From: an uncultured Planctomycetia bacterium
GTDB taxonomy: Bacteria > Planctomycetota > Phycisphaerae > Phycisphaerales > SM1A02
Length of the DNA stretch: 64,000 nucleotides
NCBI GenBank assembly: GCA_937871505.1
Contig: CALMPF010000018.1
Location: 1-64,000 of the forward strand
Direction of reading: 5' to 3'
Part shown: piece after piece, positions 8,956 to 17,718 of the stretch
How positions within the stretch are numbered: position 1 is the first letter of the stretch
Layout: the number at the start of each line of letters is the position of its first letter
Position numbers and translations under genes: made by a program
Notes under the pieces: model-generated
Seen by the model: only the letters and a program-made list of their open reading frames with translations
Database searches by the model: none
What the model was told of the DNA's origin: nothing

Positions 8956-9035
8956 GCGATCGGCGACGATAGCGGCGGGCGCGCCGCGCCGATGGCCGCA
9001 TCGTCCGTGGCTGGCGCGTATCGTCGCCGCGCTCG

Positions 9036-9989
9036 ATGATCGCGCTCATCATCCGCCGCCTGCTTCAGCTCCCGGCGATTCTCTTCGTCGTCTTCCTGCT
9101 GACCTTCACGCTGGCGTGGCTGGTGCCGGGAAACCCGCTCGAGAACCCTGAAGGGCGCCGGCCGCCTCCGGAGGTCGAGGAGGCGATGAAGCGGCAGTAC
9201 CGCCTCGACGATCCGGTGGCCTTCTTCGTGGACTACCTCGGAAAGGCGAGCGGGATCGCGTGGCTCATGGGGGCGCACCCGCGGCCGTTCGACCTCGGGC
9301 CGAGCCTTCGGCATCCGGACTGGTCGGTCAACGAGATCCTCGCCGCCGGACTTCCGGTCTCGATCACGCTGGGGCTGAGCGCAATCGCCCTGGCGTGCGC
9401 GATCGGCATCACCGCCGGCATTGTCGGAGGACTCAGCCCCGGATCGTTCGCCGACTTCTCGACGCTGCTGATCGCGCTGGCCGGAATCAGCCTGCCGCCC
9501 TTCGTCGTCGGCGCAGCGCTGCTGATCGTCTTCGCGGTCTGGCTCGGAGTCGCGCCGCTCGGGGGCTGGGGCGATCTCGCCCACCTGGCGCTTCCGGCGA
9601 TCACGCTCTCGCTTCCCTTCGCGGCGTACATCGCGAGGCTGACGCGGTTCGGCATGATCGAGCAGATGTCGAGCGATCACGTTCGCACCGCGCGAGCGAA
9701 GGGCCTCTCGGAGCGCCGAGCCGCCCTCCGGCACGCGCTGCGGAACGCCCTGCTGCCGGTGCTGAGCTTTCTTGGACCGGCGACCGCCGCGGCGATGACC
9801 GGGTCGTTCGTGGTCGAGAAGGTCTTCGCGGTCCCGGGCATCGGTCGCCACTTCGTCGACGGGGTGCTCGGGAAGGATCTCACCCTCGTGATGGGCGTGG
9901 TCCTCGTCTACGCGACGCTCTTGGTGCTCTTCAACCTCGCCGTGGATGTCGCCTATCGCTGGGTCGATCCGCGGATCGAGAGTTCGTGA
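9036..9989 (+). CDS. ABC transporter permease, DppB/OppB type
   Basis: 317 residues with an N-terminal membrane helix (MIALIIRRLLQLPAILFVVF) and the start signature FTLAWLVPGNP. Further helices follow, then the EAA loop RTARAKGLSERRAALRHALRNALLPVLSFLG, typical of the first permease of oligopeptide/dipeptide importers. Such permeases act with an OppC partner, two ATPases and a binding protein. None of these is next to this gene, and the stretch after it is non-coding, so its partners must be elsewhere or lost. Length and helices look complete. Confidence 0.9.
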   Translation: MIALIIRRLLQLPAILFVVFLLTFTLAWLVPGNPLENPEGRRPPPEVEEAMKRQYRLDDPVAFFVDYLGKASGIAWLMGAHPRPFDLGPSLRHPDWSVNEILAAGLPVSITLGLSAIALACAIGITAGIVGGLSPGSFADFSTLLIALAGISLPPFVVGAALLIVFAVWLGVAPLGGWGDLAHLALPAITLSLPFAAYIARLTRFGMIEQMSSDHVRTARAKGLSERRAALRHALRNALLPVLSFLGPATAAAMTGSFVVEKVFAVPGIGRHFVDGVLGKDLTLVMGVVLVYATLLVLFNLAVDVAYRWVDPRIESS

Positions 9990-10498
9990 CTCCGCATCGC
10001 CCGCCGGAGTTCGGAGCGTCCGCGCGGAGCCGATGGGGGCCCGGCGTTCTGCCTCTCGGGATCTGTGGGCGTCCTGCCCACGGGGACACGGGCATCCTGC
10101 CCACGGGGGACGGGCTTCCTTCCCCTGCCGGGCCAGCCCCGATGCTGAGCGAGCACGACTGCCGGTTGCGCCCGGCGCCGGGTCGTCGCAGGGACAGGAT
10201 GCCCGTGCCGCCGGACGGACCTCGTCCAGCCCGGGACCTGTCGGCCTCCGCCGGGTGCCTCGCAGGAGGCGACGCCGGCGCGAGCCTGCTTCGCGCGGCA
10301 GAGGTGTTGAGTTCCACGGGGCGTTCGCGGTACGCTGGCTCCATCGGATCGCGACGGGAGCCCGAGGGGAACCGGATCTCGGTCGCTTCGTCGCGCCGAG
10401 CCGAGGTGGGAGCGCCCTCCCCGGGCGTGGGTCTGAACCAGCTTCTTCGGCCGACACACTGAGCTCGCCACGCGAGCCAACCACGGGAGGGAGTCGCG
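9990..10498. other. Intergenic region with palindromic GGGCATCCTGCCC-type motifs
   Basis: No convincing gene. Three imperfect repeats of about 23 bases at 10065-10127 (core GGGCATCCTGCCCACGGGG) each form a small hairpin, and the reverse-complement motif ACAGGATGCCCGTGCC lies at 10194-10209. A related element is at 14231-14253. A GGGAGGGAG ribosome site ends the stretch before the gene at 10499. Confidence 0.6.
10065..10127. repeat. Short palindromic intergenic repeats
   Basis: Successive units TGGGCGTCCTGCCCACGGGG, CGGGCATCCTGCCCACGGGG and a decayed third copy. Each contains a self-complementary GGGC-GTCCT-GCCC-like core. An inverted version occurs at 10194-10209 and another at 14231-14253. 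Confidence 0.65.
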
Positions 10499-13400
10499 AT
10501 GCATCGCAGATGCCCGCTGAGTCATGCCGTCGTGCGCACGCACGCGGTCGTCCTCGCAGTTCTCGTCACCCTGCTTGCGCCGATGAGCGGCCGAGCGCTC
10601 GCACGGGGCAGCGCCGGAACGCTGATCGTCAACACCAACACGACCATCGGCGACGGCGACCTCACCTACGAGGGGTACGACATCATCGTCCGCGGCGCCA
10701 CGCTGACGATCAACGGCGTGCACGCGTTCAACTCGCTGACGGTGGAGCGGAGCGCAGGGAATCAACCTGGCGTGGTCACGCACACCGCGGGGTTCGAGAA
10801 CCGCGCGGGAGCGGGGATGTGGCTCATCGTCGCCACCGATGTCTTGGTGCAGGGGGCGGAGGGCAGCCTGGTGGCGAGCCGACTGGATGTGAACGGTCGC
10901 GGCCATCCCGCGGCATCGGGACCGGGGGCCGGGATCACCTTCTGCGACCGCCCCAGCGGCGGAGGCCACGGCGGGGCCGGCGGCGACGGCAGCCTCGGCG
11001 CTCTCGGCGGCAACACCTACGGCGACTTCGCCCAGCCGACATCCATGGGCTCGGGCGGCGGCAATGACACCTGTGGCACCGTCACTCCCGGAGGTGCGGG
11101 CGGCGGCGTGATTCGCCTGAGTATCGCGGGCACGCTCACCGTCGACGGCAGCGTCACCGCCAACGGCAACAGCTTTCCCGCGAACCAGGCCGCTGGCGGC
11201 GCCGGCGGCAGCCTCTGGATCGAGTGCGGCGGACTCTTCGGATCGGGCACCATCAGCGCCAACGGCGGCGCCGGGAACGTCTCATGGTCCGGCGGTGGCG
11301 GTGGTGGACGGATCGCGATTCACTGCGAGACCTCATCGCTCAATCTCGCCAACCTCCGTGCCTTCGGCGGCAACGGGTGGCAGGCCGGCGCCGCGGGCAC
11401 CGTCTGGCTGAACAGCGCCGCGCTTCCGCGGCCCCTGCTCCGGATCGACAACAACGGTCTGACTGGCGCTGTCACGGAGCTGTCCGGCACCGTCGACGTG
11501 CCGGGCGATGCCATCGTGGCGGCGGGGGCTCGCGTCGGTCCCGACCACGAGGACGCCTCGCTTCACGTCGTCATCGAGGGCGATGTGACCATCGAGAGCG
11601 GCGCGGCGTTCTTCGCGAATGGCCGCGGCTACCCCTCCGCGTCTGGCCCCGGGGCGGGGATCACCGCCTGCGACCGGCCCAGCGGCGCAGCGCACGGCGG
11701 GGGCGGCGGCGACGGCAGCCTCGGCGCTCTCGGCGGCAACACCTACGGCGACTTCGCGCAGCCGACATCCATGGGCTCGGGCGGCGGCAACGACACCTGC
11801 GGCACGGTCGGGTCGGGTGGCGCAGGCGGGGGCGTGATCCGTCTCAGCGCCGCCGGCGCTCTCACCGTCGATGGCAGCATCACGGCCAACGGCAACGGCC
11901 TCTCGGGAGCGGAGGCCGCCGGTGGCGCCGGCGGCAGCCTCTGGATCGAGTGCGCCGAGCTCCTCGGATCGGGCACCATCACCGCCAACGGCGGCAACGG
12001 GAACACCGCATGGTCCGGCGGAGGAGGTGGTGGGCGGATCGCGATTCAGGCGACCACCCTCGGCATGGGCGCCGCGGCGATCCAGGCTCGGGGCGGCAAC
12101 GGGTGGCAGCGCGCCGGCGCCGGCACGGTCTGGCTGGATGTCGCCACCCAGCCGCGTCCACTGCTTCGGGTCGACAACGGCGGCAACACGACGGGCGCGA
12201 TCACGGAACTCCACGGCGAGGTCACGGTTCCGGGAGACGTCCACCTCTCGGGCGCGGGTCGCGTGGGTCCCGACCACGCGGATCCGTCGCTTCACCTGAT
12301 CATCGAGGGGGATGTGGTCGTCGAGAGCGGCGCGGCGTTCTTCGCGAATGGCCGCGGCCACCCCGGCGAATCCGGTCCAGGGGCCGGGGTCACCTCCTGC
12401 GATCGTCCCAGCGGCGGAGGCCACGGCGGAGCTGGCGGCGACGGCAGCTTTGGCGCTCTCGGTGGCAGCACCTACGGCGATTTCGTCCAGCCGACGACCA
12501 TGGGCTCCGGCGGGGGCGCCGACACCTGCGGAAGCGTCAGTCCCGGAGGCGCCGGCGGAGGCGTGATTCGCCTGAGTATCGCGGGCACGCTCACCGTCGA
12601 CGGCAGCGTCACCGCCAACGGCAACAGCTTTCCCGCGAATCAGGCCGCCGGTGGCGCCGGCGGCAGCCTCTGGATCGCGTGCGCCGGGCTCTTCGGATCG
12701 GGCACCATCACCGCCAGCGGCGGCAACGGCAACGTGTCGTGGTCCGGCGGAGGCGGTGGTGGTCGGATCGCGATCAGCGCCGCGATGCTCGGCATGAGCG
12801 TCGACTCGATCCAGGCGATCGGCGGAGGTGGCTGGCAGCGTGGCGGCGCCGGAACGGCGTGGCTGGATGTCGCCACTGCACTTCGCCCGGTGCTGCGCGT
12901 CGACAACGGTGACAACCCGACCGGCGCGATCACCGAGTTTCAGGGCGAGGTCACGATTCCCGGGGATGTCCACCTGAGCGGCGCGGGTCGCCTTGGCCCC
13001 GCTCGCCAGGATCCCTCACTGCACCTGATCATCGAGGGCGACGCAGCCATCGAGAGCGGCGCGGCGTTCGTCGCGAACGGCCGCGGCCACCCCGCCGCAT
13101 CCGGTCCAGGGGCGGGGATGTCCGCCTGCGACCGACCGAGCGGCGGAGGCCACGGCGGGGCTGGCGGCAACGGCAGCGGTGGCGCCGTCGGCGGCAGCAC
13201 CTACGGCGACTTCGCCCAGCCGACGACCATGGGCTCCGGCGGCGGCACCGACACCTGCGGCACCGTCACTCCCGGAGGTGCGGGAGGCGGCGTGATCCGC
13301 CTGAGTCTCGCGGGCACGCTCACCGTCGACGGGAGCATCACCGCCAACGGCAACAACCTCCCCGCCAATCAGGCCGCGGGCGGCGCCGGCGGCAGCCTCT

Positions 13401-14038
13401 GGATCGAGTGCGCGGGGGTCTTCGGTTCAGGGACCATCACCGCCAACGGCGGCAACGGGAACGTGTCGTGGTCCGGCGGTGGCGGCGGCGGGCGGATCGC
13501 GATCTACTGCTGCGCCGTCGAGCTGCCGTCGACCAACATCCAGGTCGCCGGCGGAAGCGGCTGGCAGGCCGGCAGCGCCGGCACGATCGGGATCTTCTCC
13601 GACACCATCGACTTCCTCTCGCTCCCCGCGCCGGCGGTCGTCTCCGAGTTCGCGACGGCCATCTTCTCCGTGACCGCGAGCGGTGACGGGGCGCTCGCCT
13701 ACCAGTGGTTCAGGAACAACCAGCCTCTGGACGACGGCGGGAACATCTCCGGCGCCACGTCGCCGATGTTGACGATCACCGATGTCGCGTGCGTCGCGGA
13801 CGCCGGCGCCTATCGAGTCCGGGTGACGGACTCCTGCGGCGACGCCTTCACGCCTGCGGTGGCTCTGGTCGTTCCGATCGTCGGCGACCTCAACGGCGAT
13901 TGTGCGGTCGACGGCGCCGACCTCGGCCTGCTCCTGAGCAGTTGGGGAGCGTGCGCTGGATGCCCCGCCGACCTCAACGGCGACGGCATCGTCGATGGCG
14001 CGGATCTCGGCGTGCTCCTGAGCGCGTGGGGAGGCTGA
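10499..14038 (+). CDS. Large exported Gly-rich repeat protein with Ig-like domain and dockerin-like C-terminus
   Basis: 1179 residues. ATG follows GGGAGGGAG by about 7 bases. A signal peptide is predicted at about 1-37 (ends GRALARG). Residues about 130-1030 consist of four near-identical units of 242-243 residues, each beginning NGRGHPAASGPGAG and containing CDRPSGGGHGGAGG, YGDFAQPTSMGSGGG and WSGGGGGGRIAI. The Gly-rich segments resemble glycine-rich beta-helix/adhesin repeats. An Ig-like domain follows (YQWFRNNQPLDDGG...DAGAYRVRV), then two calcium-binding repeats DLNGDCAVDGADLGLLL and DLNGDGIVDGADLGVLL. It is presumably secreted or displayed on the cell surface. Two Cys per repeat could pair. 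Function unknown; a structural or adhesive role is inferred. Confidence 0.85.
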   Translation: MHRRCPLSHAVVRTHAVVLAVLVTLLAPMSGRALARGSAGTLIVNTNTTIGDGDLTYEGYDIIVRGATLTINGVHAFNSLTVERSAGNQPGVVTHTAGFENRAGAGMWLIVATDVLVQGAEGSLVASRLDVNGRGHPAASGPGAGITFCDRPSGGGHGGAGGDGSLGALGGNTYGDFAQPTSMGSGGGNDTCGTVTPGGAGGGVIRLSIAGTLTVDGSVTANGNSFPANQAAGGAGGSLWIECGGLFGSGTISANGGAGNVSWSGGGGGGRIAIHCETSSLNLANLRAFGGNGWQAGAAGTVWLNSAALPRPLLRIDNNGLTGAVTELSGTVDVPGDAIVAAGARVGPDHEDASLHVVIEGDVTIESGAAFFANGRGYPSASGPGAGITACDRPSGAAHGGGGGDGSLGALGGNTYGDFAQPTSMGSGGGNDTCGTVGSGGAGGGVIRLSAAGALTVDGSITANGNGLSGAEAAGGAGGSLWIECAELLGSGTITANGGNGNTAWSGGGGGGRIAIQATTLGMGAAAIQARGGNGWQRAGAGTVWLDVATQPRPLLRVDNGGNTTGAITELHGEVTVPGDVHLSGAGRVGPDHADPSLHLIIEGDVVVESGAAFFANGRGHPGESGPGAGVTSCDRPSGGGHGGAGGDGSFGALGGSTYGDFVQPTTMGSGGGADTCGSVSPGGAGGGVIRLSIAGTLTVDGSVTANGNSFPANQAAGGAGGSLWIACAGLFGSGTITASGGNGNVSWSGGGGGGRIAISAAMLGMSVDSIQAIGGGGWQRGGAGTAWLDVATALRPVLRVDNGDNPTGAITEFQGEVTIPGDVHLSGAGRLGPARQDPSLHLIIEGDAAIESGAAFVANGRGHPAASGPGAGMSACDRPSGGGHGGAGGNGSGGAVGGSTYGDFAQPTTMGSGGGTDTCGTVTPGGAGGGVIRLSLAGTLTVDGSITANGNNLPANQAAGGAGGSLWIECAGVFGSGTITANGGNGNVSWSGGGGGGRIAIYCCAVELPSTNIQVAGGSGWQAGSAGTIGIFSDTIDFLSLPAPAVVSEFATAIFSVTASGDGALAYQWFRNNQPLDDGGNISGATSPMLTITDVACVADAGAYRVRVTDSCGDAFTPAVALVVPIVGDLNGDCAVDGADLGLLLSSWGACAGCPADLNGDGIVDGADLGVLLSAWGG
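10892..13807 (+). repeat. Four tandem coding repeats of 726-729 bases
   Basis: Units begin at about 10892, 11618, 12347 and 13076 (codon for Asn in NGRG), with spacings of 726, 729 and 729 bases; the fourth unit is incomplete and grades into the Ig-like domain. Long stretches are identical at DNA level between units, implying recent duplication or gene conversion and ready unequal crossing-over. Confidence 0.9.
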
Positions 14039-14316
14039 TCGCGACGCGGTTCATCCCGCGCGGGCCGCGCGCACCAGCGCATCAGCTCCGCGCATCGGCG
14101 ATGGCGCGGCGGCGGCGACTTGGGTTGCGGGCAGCGTGCTGATGGCGGCGGAGGCACGGTGCCCAAGTCTGGCTGAGGCCTGCGGGGCTTGTGCCTTGGG
14201 CGGGGTCGCTGTGGGGGGCGCATGGCATCCGGCACAGGAAGGATGCCCGTGCCGTCGGAGCGCGACGGGAGCCTCCCGCGGCGCCGGTGCTCGATGAGCC
14301 AAGCGCGGTCGCCCGC
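14039..14316. other. Convergent intergenic region
   Basis: Lies between the stops of the repeat protein and the cytochrome. It has no gene. It contains one GGCACAGGAAGGATGCCCGTGCC element at 14231-14253, matching the palindromic family seen at 10065 and 10194, which may act in transcript termination. Confidence 0.5.
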
Positions 14317-16311
14317 TCAGCCCCACGCACCCAGCAGCAGGCCGAGATCCGCGCCATCGACGATGCCGTCGCCGTTGATGTCGCCGGGACCGGGCGTGCC
14401 CCACGCGCCGAGCAGCAGACCGAGGTCGGCGCCATCGACGACGCCGTCGCCGTTGAGGTCCGCGGGGTTCGTCGGAGCGAGGACGATCATCGCACTGTCC
14501 ATGTCGACCGGTGCGCTTCGCCCCTGGGCCACCCACGCGTCGTAGGCGATCTGGCCGGCGTCGTTGGTCACGTTGGCCTCGCGCAGGAACTCCATGTACT
14601 CGCGCGAGCTGGTCTGATAGAAGAACGTGACCACCGCCTTGGCGGCCCCTGCGGGGATGGCGTAGAGGGTGTCGTCCCAGTGCTGTCCGTCTTCGTACTC
14701 GTAGCCGACCGGCTTGGCCTGGACGGCCTCGAAGGCGGCGTTGGTGAACCCCACCGGCGGGATGCGGTTGTCGAAGAGGATGACGTTGTTGAGCGTGAGG
14801 TGGAAGGACTTCCCTGCGGCGACGCCGGTCAGCGCCGAGACCGTCGAGTCGATCCCCTGCTTCGCCTCGTAGACCTTCGTGTCCTCGGAGGTGAGCGTCG
14901 CGGTGTCGCTGTCGTACGCGCCGCGCTCCGCGATGAGATCGTCGCCGGCGTCGAAGAACCGGACGTTGATCCAGGCCCGGCGGCCCTCGGGATAGCCGGT
15001 CGGCAGCTTGTGGCCGGTCCAGTTGATGATCCTGACCTTGAGATCGCCGCCCTCCTGCGCAAGCTCCATGTCGGAGGCGTTGCGGAGCATCTGGACCGTC
15101 CGGGCCTTCTGGGCGTCGACGCGCTCCTCGGAGAGGCCGAGGAACTCCGCCTGATCGCCGAGCAGATCGCGGATCGCCCCGACGACCCACGTGTTGGCCC
15201 CGGCCCAACTGTGCTGCGGCACGAGGCGCTCGAAGAACGGGGGATCCTCGTAGAAGAAGCAGGCGCCGCCCGCCTGGAGCGGCATGTGGCAGTCCTGGCA
15301 GCTCTGCATCACGCCGGTGGGGTGCTTTCCGCCGAAGCGGTTGCCCGGGACCTCGACCCCGCCCTTGGCGAACTGGCTCTGGCTCCACTCGCTGTACGTG
15401 CGCTGCTCGGGGAACATGTCGCGCAGATCGCCTGTGGGGTGCGGCTCGCCGAAGGCCGTCGGGGCGTACTCCCCGCCGGGCTGGAGCGCGTAGACGGGAT
15501 TGCTCACGTCGTGGCAGGTGGCGCAGAGCTCGCTCATGGTGTGGAACGGCGAGTAGATCAGCGGGATCGGAATGCCGATCTCGCTGAGTCCGTGCAGGTT
15601 GAGCGGGACGTCGTCGAGCGGACCGCGGCGGACGTCCATCGGATCCACGACGAACTGCGCGTTGCCGTGCTTGATCGGGAGGAGGCCGTCCGCCGCAAGC
15701 GCTGCGAGGACGGCGACGTCGGGCTTCGGGTCCGGGTTGGGGATCAGGTCGTCGGGCGGGTATCCGACGGCGCTGTTCGGGCCGAGGACCGGATTGACCG
15801 TGCGGTGGCAGAATGAGCAGTTGATCCCGTCGAAGTCATCGAAGTCGAACTTCGAGAAGTCGCCCGTGGAGGACTTGCCGCGCAGCCATGCCGCAGGGGA
15901 GTGGCAGCGGATGCAGGTCTCGCCTGCGAGGTTCGCATCCTGATTGGCGATCGCCACCGCCGCCTGGAAGACCGGATCGCGCGCCGCCTGCCCGTGCATG
16001 CTGGTGATCCATGAGTCGTACGGGGCGACCTCGGGGCTGTAGCTCGAGTGGCAGAAGGTGCAGTTGAGCGAGGTGGTCACCCGCGCGAACTCGAACGGGT
16101 CGGGGTTCGGCTGCGTGCCGGGCGCGAAGAAGTCCGCGCTCGTCGTCGGCAACTGGGTCTGGCCGCCGCCGCCGCCGCCGCCACCACCACCGGATGCGAG
16201 CAGGGCGGTCGCCGGAACCGCCAAGAGGGTCATCGCCCCGATGCCCGCGAGTGCGAGACGGACGCGGCTGCGGGAACGCGGGCGGGGGCTGACAACGACG
16301 CTTTCGGACAT
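14317..16311 (-). CDS. Exported five-haem c-type cytochrome with dockerin-like C-terminal repeats
   Basis: 664 residues. ATG at 16311 follows GAGG by about 8 bases. A signal/membrane segment at about 17-40 is followed by ten Gly. Five CxxCH motifs are present: CTFCH (84), CIRCH (133), CSFCH (165), CATCH (263) and CQDCH (338), the spacing of cytochrome c554/NrfB-like multihaem proteins. About residues 380-600 form a beta-rich domain including IINWTGHKLPTGYPEGRRAW, found in many multihaem cytochromes of this kind. The end carries two EF-hand-like repeats, DLNGDGVVDGADLGLLL and DINGDGIVDGADLGLLL. A periplasmic or surface electron carrier is likely. No partner oxidoreductase is adjacent. Confidence 0.88.
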   Translation of the reverse strand: MSESVVVSPRPRSRSRVRLALAGIGAMTLLAVPATALLASGGGGGGGGGGQTQLPTTSADFFAPGTQPNPDPFEFARVTTSLNCTFCHSSYSPEVAPYDSWITSMHGQAARDPVFQAAVAIANQDANLAGETCIRCHSPAAWLRGKSSTGDFSKFDFDDFDGINCSFCHRTVNPVLGPNSAVGYPPDDLIPNPDPKPDVAVLAALAADGLLPIKHGNAQFVVDPMDVRRGPLDDVPLNLHGLSEIGIPIPLIYSPFHTMSELCATCHDVSNPVYALQPGGEYAPTAFGEPHPTGDLRDMFPEQRTYSEWSQSQFAKGGVEVPGNRFGGKHPTGVMQSCQDCHMPLQAGGACFFYEDPPFFERLVPQHSWAGANTWVVGAIRDLLGDQAEFLGLSEERVDAQKARTVQMLRNASDMELAQEGGDLKVRIINWTGHKLPTGYPEGRRAWINVRFFDAGDDLIAERGAYDSDTATLTSEDTKVYEAKQGIDSTVSALTGVAAGKSFHLTLNNVILFDNRIPPVGFTNAAFEAVQAKPVGYEYEDGQHWDDTLYAIPAGAAKAVVTFFYQTSSREYMEFLREANVTNDAGQIAYDAWVAQGRSAPVDMDSAMIVLAPTNPADLNGDGVVDGADLGLLLGAWGTPGPGDINGDGIVDGADLGLLLGAWG

Positions 16312-16758
16312 CAGGGATCCTCAGGGGCGGGGGAACTGGCCTTGAAGCTCGCTTCGAGAGTCGTGTCGGGCGCGGCTTCTGGTTGTGGCTTCTGGCTACG
16401 GGCTCTGGCTTCTGGCTCTGGCCTTCTTGCTTCTGGCTCTGGCTCCGGCTCTGGCTCCGGCCTTCGGGTTCGACCTTCGGGTCGGCATCGAACGCCTGCT
16501 TCGGCGCCGGTTTCGGCGCCAGATTCAGCGCCGGCTTGGGCGCCGAGGCGGATCGAGCGAGCTACGGCGGTCTCGACCCATCGCGACGATAAAGAAGCCG
16601 CGGCCAAGGGTCAACGGAGTTCTTCTCGTTTGCCGGCGGAGTGTCGCAAGGAGGGCGCGACGGGGGCATCGTGCGCTGTTCCCGGGCCGAGAACCCGCAG
16701 CCCATGGCAGCCCATCGCCGCATCATGCGTGGGTCTGGGGAGTGTTACACTCGCGGCC
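16312..16758. repeat. Low-complexity region upstream of the cytochrome and lipoprotein genes
   Basis: Between two divergent genes. 16375-16470 is an irregular tandem array of TCTGGC/TTCTGG/TCCGGC words, and 16500-16545 has alternating GCGCC words. Translations are low complexity in every frame. A possible extended -10 (TGTTACACT, 16743-16751) precedes the lipoprotein start. No gene is supported. Confidence 0.65.
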
Positions 16759-17619
16759 GTGACGCTGGAACGGATCCCGCAATCGCTCGCCTGCGAGGGC
16801 GCTTCGGCGCGGTCGTTGAGTTCGCGCGTCGTCGAGCCTCCCGAGGGAGGGCGCTCAAGCGCCGCCGCGGGCCGGCGTGACGACGCGCGGCGCTGCGCCG
16901 CTCGCGTCCGCGGCGCCGCCAGGGCAGCGCCGCTTGCCGTTGCCGCCGTCCTGATCGTCGGCGGCTGTGCGACGAAGGAAGGTCCGACGGCGCTGGAGAT
17001 TCCCAGAGAGCGCTATCCAGAGGCCTTCGATGCGGCCCTCCGGGTGCTCTCCGACGAGTGGTATGTCACGGCGCTGCGCGACCGCGAGGGCGGGGTGATC
17101 GAGACGCTGCCGCGCCGGGCCGCCGGGCTTCTCGAACCCTGGAGAACCGACAACGACTCGATCGCCCAGGCGTCGCACAACACGCTGGCGCTGCGGCAGC
17201 GTCGGATTCGCGTCGAGTTCATCTCCACGGAGTTCGCGCCGCCGACGATCGATGCCGAGTCCCAGCTCAAGGGTCCCGACCTCCTCGGAGGCGCCGGGAG
17301 CGCCGACGAGCTCCGCACGCCCGCGCGCGGGGGCGGCGCGATCGAGATCCGCGCCTGGGTGACGCTCGACCGGGCGGATGTCGCGGGCCTGCGCCGCTTC
17401 GCGTGGACGCGCCGGATCACCACCCGAAGCGCCGACATCCGTGCGGGAATCGACCCCGCCGAAGGCGTGGTCGCGGCTGGACCGTGGACGCCTGAGGAGC
17501 GCGACGAGGCGATGGAGCGCCGGCTCATTGCGGCGATCGAGGCGGCGCTGGCGCGCGGAGCGCATGCGGAAGTCGCCGCGCCCGAAGCCGGCGGCACCGC
17601 GGTGCCGCCGGCGCGCTGA
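16759..17619 (+). CDS. Probable lipoprotein of unknown function
   Basis: The frame from GTG 16759 gives 286 residues. A lipoprotein signal APLAVAAVLIVGGC lies about 75 residues in, so the true start is probably later than 16759, although no good in-frame start with a ribosome site is visible nearer. The mature part starts CATKEGPTALEIPRERYPEA and contains DEWYVTALRDREGGVIETLPR, WTRRITTRSADIRAG and a C-terminal helix. This resembles small envelope lipoproteins of Planctomycetota without assigned function. Mature length is about 210 residues. The start codon is uncertain; the reading frame is secure. Confidence 0.65.
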   Translation: MTLERIPQSLACEGASARSLSSRVVEPPEGGRSSAAAGRRDDARRCAARVRGAARAAPLAVAAVLIVGGCATKEGPTALEIPRERYPEAFDAALRVLSDEWYVTALRDREGGVIETLPRRAAGLLEPWRTDNDSIAQASHNTLALRQRRIRVEFISTEFAPPTIDAESQLKGPDLLGGAGSADELRTPARGGGAIEIRAWVTLDRADVAGLRRFAWTRRITTRSADIRAGIDPAEGVVAAGPWTPEERDEAMERRLIAAIEAALARGAHAEVAAPEAGGTAVPPAR

Positions 17620-17718
17620 AAGGCCGCGCGGACCGACCGCCAAGACCGCCCAATCCACGCGGCCTCGCAGGCGCCGGCTCCGCGTCGCGTCCGCGAGCCG
17701 GTGGTTCCGCCGCGTCGC

